Below the pieces are notes generated by a model. The model had not been told where the DNA came from, made no database searches, and was given only the letters and a program-made list of their open reading frames with translations. Shown piece by piece: positions 58,201 to 64,000 of a DNA stretch of 64,000 nucleotides. Numbering within the stretch: position 1 is the stretch's first letter; the number at the start of each line of letters is the position of its first letter. The DNA comes from Escallonia rubra. Taxonomy: Eukaryota > Streptophyta > Magnoliopsida > Escalloniales > Escalloniaceae. The translations under genes were made by a program, and so were the position numbers. Location of the stretch: contig JAVXUO010003051.1 in the NCBI GenBank assembly GCA_033065855.1, positions 248,001-312,000 on the forward strand, given 5' to 3'.

Positions 58201-58349
58201 AGTTCTAATAGTCATAAGGAGCTTGACTGTGTCAATAAGTTATCTTCTTGTTGTTGTCATAGGCTCAGACGACTTGGTTAGAAGGGGTGAATTTTGAAGG
58301 GTTAATACCAAGGGCTTCTATAGTGCGCATGGGCAGACATTCAGGAAAA

Positions 58350-59366
58350 TTCTAGCTGAGAATTAGATTAATTAAGGGCGGTACTTTTATCGATAGCATT
58401 ATTTTTCTCGATAATCGAGTAATTAGAATTCAGATGAGGGGCTAATATGGTTTTGGGGCCAAAGTGTAATTTGGTGAAAGTTAAGGGGGCTAAATTATAA
58501 ATTTTGAAAGTGGTGATTAATAACCTAGTTGTGTAGCCTTTATTAAACACGTTATAAAGGGATTAAGGGGGAAGGTGGGACTTGGTGGAAGAAATAAAAG
58601 AGGAGAAAAACAAAAAGAACAAGAAAGCATGACAGGTGAAAATCCAGCATGAGGTGGAGCATGGACACAGAAGGATTTAGTGACCTATTAGCTTAGGAAA
58701 AATGAGGGTTGTTAAGAGGGACTTTGGGTGAAAGAAGACGGGTGGAGTGGCTGCTAATATCAAAGAAAGAAAGGGAAGAAAAAGGGGAGAAGAAAAAAGA
58801 AGAAAAACCAAGCCAAAAGTAAAGGAATTGAAGCTAAAATCTCAGCTTTGCTAGGTAGATTATCTAGGGTTTTAAGCTTTGATTAATTAACTTGTTTAGG
58901 GTGAATTTTTGTTGGGATTTGGCTGGGTATATAAGTTGTGTGTTTTTTTATGCCATATATATGTGTGTGTGTAGATTATAAATTCAGCCATGTATGTTAA
59001 GTTGGTTATGGTGTATTGTATGTAGTGTAAATGAGGGTGCTTGTGAGCTGGTTACAGCCATGGTGGCTGCTGTGGGCCGGGTGCATCGTGAGTGTGTGTG
59101 TATATGTGCTGAGTGTGTGAGTGGGTTCACTGGTGCTACGTCAATAATGGTGCAAGGTGTTATGTGTGTTTTGGTGGTGGTATGATGTATATATGTGTGG
59201 CATGGTGATGTATGAAGTGGGATGGTGTGCAATGTGTGTTCAACTGTGTGTTGTGGTTTGTGTACGTGAAAGGGTGAAGGGGATGGGGGAAGCAGCAGCA
59301 GGGGCTGCTGCTAAGCTGTGATGTTTATGTGTGTTAATCTGGAAGGTGGTGTGCATTAGGGTGTAT

Positions 59367-59408
<42 letters not shown>

Positions 59409-62128
59409 GGTGATAATGTGTGTTATGTGTGGGATTATGAGGTGAAATGAAGGAATAATGTGGGTGTGGGTGCTCGACATTGAGAGAGGAAAATTTTATG
59501 TGTGTGTGTGTGTGTTAAGGTGAAAAGCTGTGTGTGTTTAATCTATATAACAGTGAACAATAACGGTAATGGTCACTAGAGGGGGCTAATGTTTTAGGCA
59601 GTCCAATGCATGATTTTTTAAAAACCATTTGAGGTAGAATCTGATAAAGTGAAAAAAAGAAACTAGTTATTTTTAAGAAATCTACGTTGCGGAAAATTTT
59701 CAGATTTTTCTGAGGCCGTGAAGGGGTTAACTGATGCTGTCAATGTAAAACTTTACTCTGAATTTAAAAATAGCAAACCAACCCATTTTTGCGTAGAAAT
59801 TATAGGAGGAACTTAAGATGATGAGATGCCTCAATGTTTGAAGTTTCAGGACATTTCGAAGGCGAAAGTTATTTTAAGCGGAATCGACTTCCAAGCGCTA
59901 TGTTAAATGTCGATTAGAGATTTTTGAGGGAAAACATTCTGAAGGGCTTTTTAGTCTAAAAAACCAAGGTAGTTCACCTAAAAAGATGTTTTAAGGTTGT
60001 TTTGGGATTTGTGTTGGGGCGATGGCTCCGAGCGGGTGTTTTGGTAAATTTACCTAGGCCAGGGGGTATTTTGGTAAATTTTCCTATAAAATTTCTTGAA
60101 GGACTTTTTGGTCTAGAAATGGATGTAGTACATCTAAAAATTTTTCTTGAAGCGATTTTGGGGTGTAGGTGGTGTAATGGCCATTAGGGGGTATTTTGGT
60201 AATTTGTCATGTTGGCGCTAAATTTTTGGGAATGCGTGTAATGCATCCAAAGTGATGGGAAGCGAGGAACGAGGTTAATATACCTCAAAATATGGAGTTT
60301 GTTATTGCTAATCTATCAATAAGGCTAGGTTAAGGATCTGATTGCCTGATCGGAATAACTAGCCGCTGTAAGACGCTATGAACGGTGAAATAGGAAATGG
60401 TAGAATAAAGTGTAACTATACGTTTGAACGATGCCTGATGAGAAAGTTCTTATTTGATTAGGTGATCCCGCTCGTTGCAATCAGAGGTTGCTCGTTGCGT
60501 CGGCTATAAGCCAATCGGATAAGGACAATACGGTTCTGATATGCTAATTCATTGTTTCATTTAGCATGCCACGTGGAGGATGTTTGTTATTATGATTGGA
60601 CACTAGTAGTCACTGTGACCGGTATTTTTTTATTTGAATTATGTTGTTGAGGACTTAAGGTAGAACAATTTTCATTAGTCCACCCCGTTGATGAAGTTTA
60701 GTAAGTATAATGTGTTTCCTTGTGTGATATGATTTGGTTCGACTAGCATACTTGTCGTTGGCAATGATGTCATGTAGATATTACTCTGTGGTTGTTGTGA
60801 GATGTCGGCAATTATCGATAACCAATATTTTTCTTAATTAAGAACATCGTGGAGGACTTGTGGTTTAGTTTCTTCGGAGTCCTCCCTCTCGTTGATGATG
60901 GTGTTGTGTAGAGACTGTTGTCTCGTTGTTGTGAGATGTCGGCAATGATTGATGACCGAAATTTCTCTTAAGTAAGAACGCTGTTGAGGACTTGTAGTTA
61001 AGTTTTCTTCCGTGTCCGCCCTTTTGATGATGTTTATGTTGAACTATTGTTGTTATGTTTGAACGCCGGTTGATCCTGTGACCTGGTATATCTTGCTTGA
61101 GTTATGTTGTCAAGGACATAAGGTGGAATAATTTCCATTAGTTCCGTCCCGTTGATGAAGCCTGTTGTTTGGCTATAACCCGGTTAGGGACAAAAACTCT
61201 ATGTGAGTTCCCTTTTTGATTAGAGTGTCTATTTTCTTTACCTAAGACTGAGATGAACATCCCATACAACGGGACATCAAAATAAAGAGGATGGCTTGTG
61301 AAAGATGATCACTGAAAAAAAAAAGGATGTATGCCGCTGGAGTCAAGTCTGTAGTGTTTGTTCGAGTCTAGTCTGTCGTGTCAGGTCGGGTCCAGTCTGT
61401 TGTGTCTAAGTCTGCATTATAATTAATTTTATTTGAAGTTAATGATTGTAATGACTTGTATTTCTTTGATGTTCACTTTTGTATATATTGATTTAGTGTC
61501 CACTTGCATAGTCAGTCGGTCAGTCAGTCTATCTTGTCCATGAAAAGGTGGTAACAATGCTATCTGTTGGGCCTTGAAACCGCTCAGTCTAACGAAAGAA
61601 AAATATTGCTTGACGAATTACCTTGATGCTGAATTTAATATTAACTCTTGATTCATTGTTATCGTTGAGATGATTATTAATCCTCCGAGACTTTCGAATC
61701 ACCTGTACATGATACTCCTTGTGTTGTCTTTATTGGGTGATTTGCGCTCATTCTTTATGTTACGTTATGCTGGTTATAAGATAAACCAAGAAAAACCCTC
61801 TAGGAAGGGAAAAGGAACAAGCTAAAAAAGTTGAGCGAGGTGAGACAAGCTAGAAGAGATAAGGTAAAAGTTGAGCTGCAGGGTACGTCTAGAGGAGCTA
61901 CATGACTAGTCGTGTATTATGTTGTAAATGTATATTTTGTTTAAGGACTTGAAATTCTTTCGCTGGAGTATGATGTATGTTTGTACAAAAAACATTTGTA
62001 AGGTCGCATTTTGGAGCGTCCATTAATGATGTATGAAGGTGTAATTGCTATGTATTCTACACAAGGTTATGACATAATTACGATAGACAACTCAACTACG
62101 GTGATGTCACCAGAGGTGAGGGTGTAGC
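58350..62128 (+). repeat. 5' LTR of a chromovirus (Tekay/Del-like) Gypsy element
   Basis: The right end is set by a decayed PBS, TTAATATCAGAGC, at about 62131 (intact form TTGGTATCAGAGC), after GGTGTAGCA. The left end near TGAGAATTAGATTAATTAAG (58350) is approximate; it resembles the start region of the solo LTR at 51649. The length of about 3.8 kb fits large Tekay-type LTRs. It contains a (GT)n run (59371-59407), degenerate repeats with GTTGTGAGATGTCGGCAAT and GTTGAGGACTT (60640-61160), and short CAGTCTGT repeats (61340-61410). No gene is seen. Confidence 0.65.
59371..59407. repeat. (GT)n microsatellite
   Basis: Uninterrupted GT run inside the LTR; shorter GT runs nearby at 59490-59515. Confidence 0.85.
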
Positions 62129-62239
62129 AAGTTAATATCAGAGCTTAGGCATATGGTACTGTAGACTTTAGAAGCGTCTGATGGAATGCCTAAGTGGTCG
62201 ACGAGAGAGTAGAAGAAGAATTTTAATAATTTTGTTGAA

Positions 62240-64000
62240 CTATAATGATAGTTGAGATATGCGAGCCGGGGTTGGCTAAGGCATATATATTTATGACCTC
62301 AGCAATCCTACTATTGCTGCAGGAAATAAAAGTAAAACTGGTTGACTTAGATTTAGAGGGGTGGTTTGATGATGACAAGTTTGCGGTGTCGGATTTCGAA
62401 AAGGACCCTGATGAGAATGTAGATGAGATGGAATTAGAGTTGAAAGAACCAGATGAAGGTCCGGTAGGATTTGAATTAGAAGGATCCAGTGGGAAGATGG
62501 ATGAGGTTAAGCACTTTTATTGTGTAAACCTTGAAAGGAAAAATAAAAAAACATGAGCCAAGGACGAGAATTGGTAGAGCTTTGATGAACTTTTGGAAGA
62601 CAAAGTACTTCCAAGTGATGGGGAAAAAGGGACTAATTGACAAGTCAATTAGAGTCCCTAACTAGCGGTAGTAACCAAACAATAGAGAGGCTGAAAGTTG
62701 AACATAAGGACAAGAAGTACGTATAAAATTATATTTTAATAGAGACAGTGGACGCCAATACGCGAGCCGTCTGGAAAACACGGCAGGTTGTTCGTGATTT
62801 GCCCTATTGATAGGGCTATACTTGAAAACATGCAACAATTGATTCTAAAAGAAAGTCATTGAAGCCTAAAATTGTTAAATGAGCATTATGGCTTCTCCTA
62901 GATTGATGGTTATAGGAGTAGGCGTGGAGTCTGTTTTTGTAATCGGACCTAAAGTTGTTATTGAGAAGGATGATGATGATGCAGAACTAGGATTGTTTAA
63001 ATACTATTGTACAAAAAAATGTTGCTTAATTATGTAAATCACTAGTTGGTTGAGCATGAAATTTGTTATAATGAAGCACAATTTTAAAAATCATGATACT
63101 CTTTTCTCAGAAAGACGAGGAGAGTTCCCAGTTGAGAGGGACCCTCAACAGATGGATGTCGAGGATGTAAGTCGAAGGGATAATAAGGGAGCTGCATTAA
63201 GTCAAGAAGACTTTAAGGAAGAGCTAGTGGGACTTCTACAAAAGGTCGTAGGAGCTCCAACAGTACAATCGGTGTTTGCTGCTACGACAGCCTCGGTAAA
63301 AGGAAGAAAGGAATGTAGATTTTAAGACTTTCAGGATGCCCACCCGAGTGAAATCTTACAGGAGGGAAATGGTCAAGTGTGGAAAGTTACGTGGATTTGA
63401 GAAATGGAGAAGGCATTCGAGGTAACAAGATATGGGGAATCATCAGAAGATGATTTTCACAAGCCTTATATAAAAGGGGGTTACGACAAGTTATTAGCAG
63501 TACGGGCAAGAACAAGTTGAGGAGAGTAGGACTTATCGAACCTACATTACTTGGAATAGGTTCAGGTAACATGTTCATGATAAATATTTTCTGCTTATGT
63601 TGCCGAGTAAGTTGGAGACAGTTTTCTGGTGCTAAAGTAGAAGGATAGAAAGGCGGAAAAATATATCAGAGTATGTGCTGAGTGGTCTATTTTGCCCTCA
63701 TCAAGTGACAACAGAAAATCGAAATGTGAAACAAATCAAAGAGGGGTTGGAAAATAATCCTTAAAAGACAAGTAAGGAGGTTCTAATGGGAAATTGCTAC
63801 TGAAGTAGTAGAAAAGCCGAGTGATGGAGGCCAAGAATAAAGAAGTATGGGAGGAAAGAAGGGACTAGGGATGGAAAAGGAGGTAGAATCCAAGATCGAA
63901 ACTGGAAAAGTGGAAAGAAATTTAAGAAGAGAGTAAACGAAGAACAATCTGGAAAAAGTTCAGGACAAAGAGGAGGAAATAGAGAATGTAAATGGTGCAG
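62240..64000 (+). pseudogene. Decayed chromovirus Gag, running off the right edge
   Basis: After the PBS come fragments in several frames: an acidic frame at 62245-62556; LSQEDFKEELVGLLQKVVGA (about 63200); DFQDAHPSEILQEG and EMEKAFEVTRYGE (63330-63430), which match the DFxDAHPPxFSG...WIxEMEKAF gag core of Tekay/Del-type elements; degenerate gag at 63600-63760; a basic region; and CKWC at the last bases, the start of the zinc knuckle. Many stops and frameshifts mean no functional Gag. Pol, if present, lies beyond the window. Confidence 0.75.

Larger units (their letters stand above)
48141..58300 (-). mobile_element. Tat/Ogre-type Gypsy remnant with an antisense PMD ORF
   Basis: Reading the minus strand from right to left: protease/pol N-terminus (58200-57580), RT (56771-55990), RNase H (about 55340-55066), no integrase, a plant-mobile-domain ORF in the opposite (+) orientation (54850-50739, split by a solo LTR), about 62-bp tandem repeats (49830-49170), a GGGGCTT purine tract and the 3' LTR (49002-48141). 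This order (pol, extra antisense ORF, 3' tandem repeats, LTR) is the known layout of Tat/Ogre elements. The 5' LTR, gag and integrase are missing. The right edge is cut off near 58350 by another LTR. That all parts belong to one element is inferred from order and orientation. Confidence 0.7.

Overview
This is nuclear DNA of a flowering plant, most likely a eudicot. The base composition is AT-rich, one plant gene has normal GT-AG splicing, and almost everything else is plant-type transposable elements: L1 LINE, Mutator (MULE), hAT, Tourist-like MITEs, Copia and several Gypsy lineages. I cannot name the species. Only one host gene is well supported: a minimal GNAT acetyltransferase of the At1g77540/NATD1-like (COG2388) family on the + strand, with exon 1 at 17788-18042 and exon 2 at 27379-27450, separated by a 9.3-kb intron that contains a hAT transposon.

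Region by region. 1-1620 is a decayed L1 LINE on the minus strand that runs off the left edge. 1818-16798 is a nested stack. A long-TIR, Mutator-like, non-autonomous element (outer) has a Tourist-like MITE in its left TIR (1902-2104). It is split by a second MULE (2724-14920, perfect 9-bp target duplication), which carries a broken MuDR transposase. That MULE is in turn interrupted by a gag-only Copia LTR retrotransposon (7707-13280, perfect 5-bp duplication). 17663-27631 is the GNAT gene; its intron holds a hAT element (22870-26611, perfect 8-bp duplication) with a smaller hAT-type MITE inside it (25378-25721). 28266-29163 is a Pack-MULE-like element with a perfect 9-bp duplication. 30805-30928 is a near-perfect compound palindrome. 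31412-32814 is a solo LTR of the same Copia family. 33537-34678 is a MITE within a MITE, the inner one carrying a GC-rich minisatellite. 34880-45281 is a complete gag-only Gypsy element with 3.05- and 2.71-kb LTRs that differ by two 169-bp repeat units. 48141 to about 58300 is a minus-strand Tat/Ogre-type Gypsy remnant: 3' LTR, 3' tandem repeats, an antisense plant-mobile-domain (PMD) ORF split by a solo LTR, then RNase H, RT and protease. From about 58350 to the end lies the 5' LTR and decayed gag of a chromovirus (Tekay/Del)-like Gypsy element.

I saw no CRISPR array, rRNA or tRNA gene and no obviously new host system. The strongest material is structural. Exact target duplications and paralogous empty sites within the window let the insertion order be read. 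Two unrelated gag-only retroelements sit in one window. A PMD ORF lies antisense to Tat-type pol. A small conserved gene keeps its reading frame across a transposon-filled intron.
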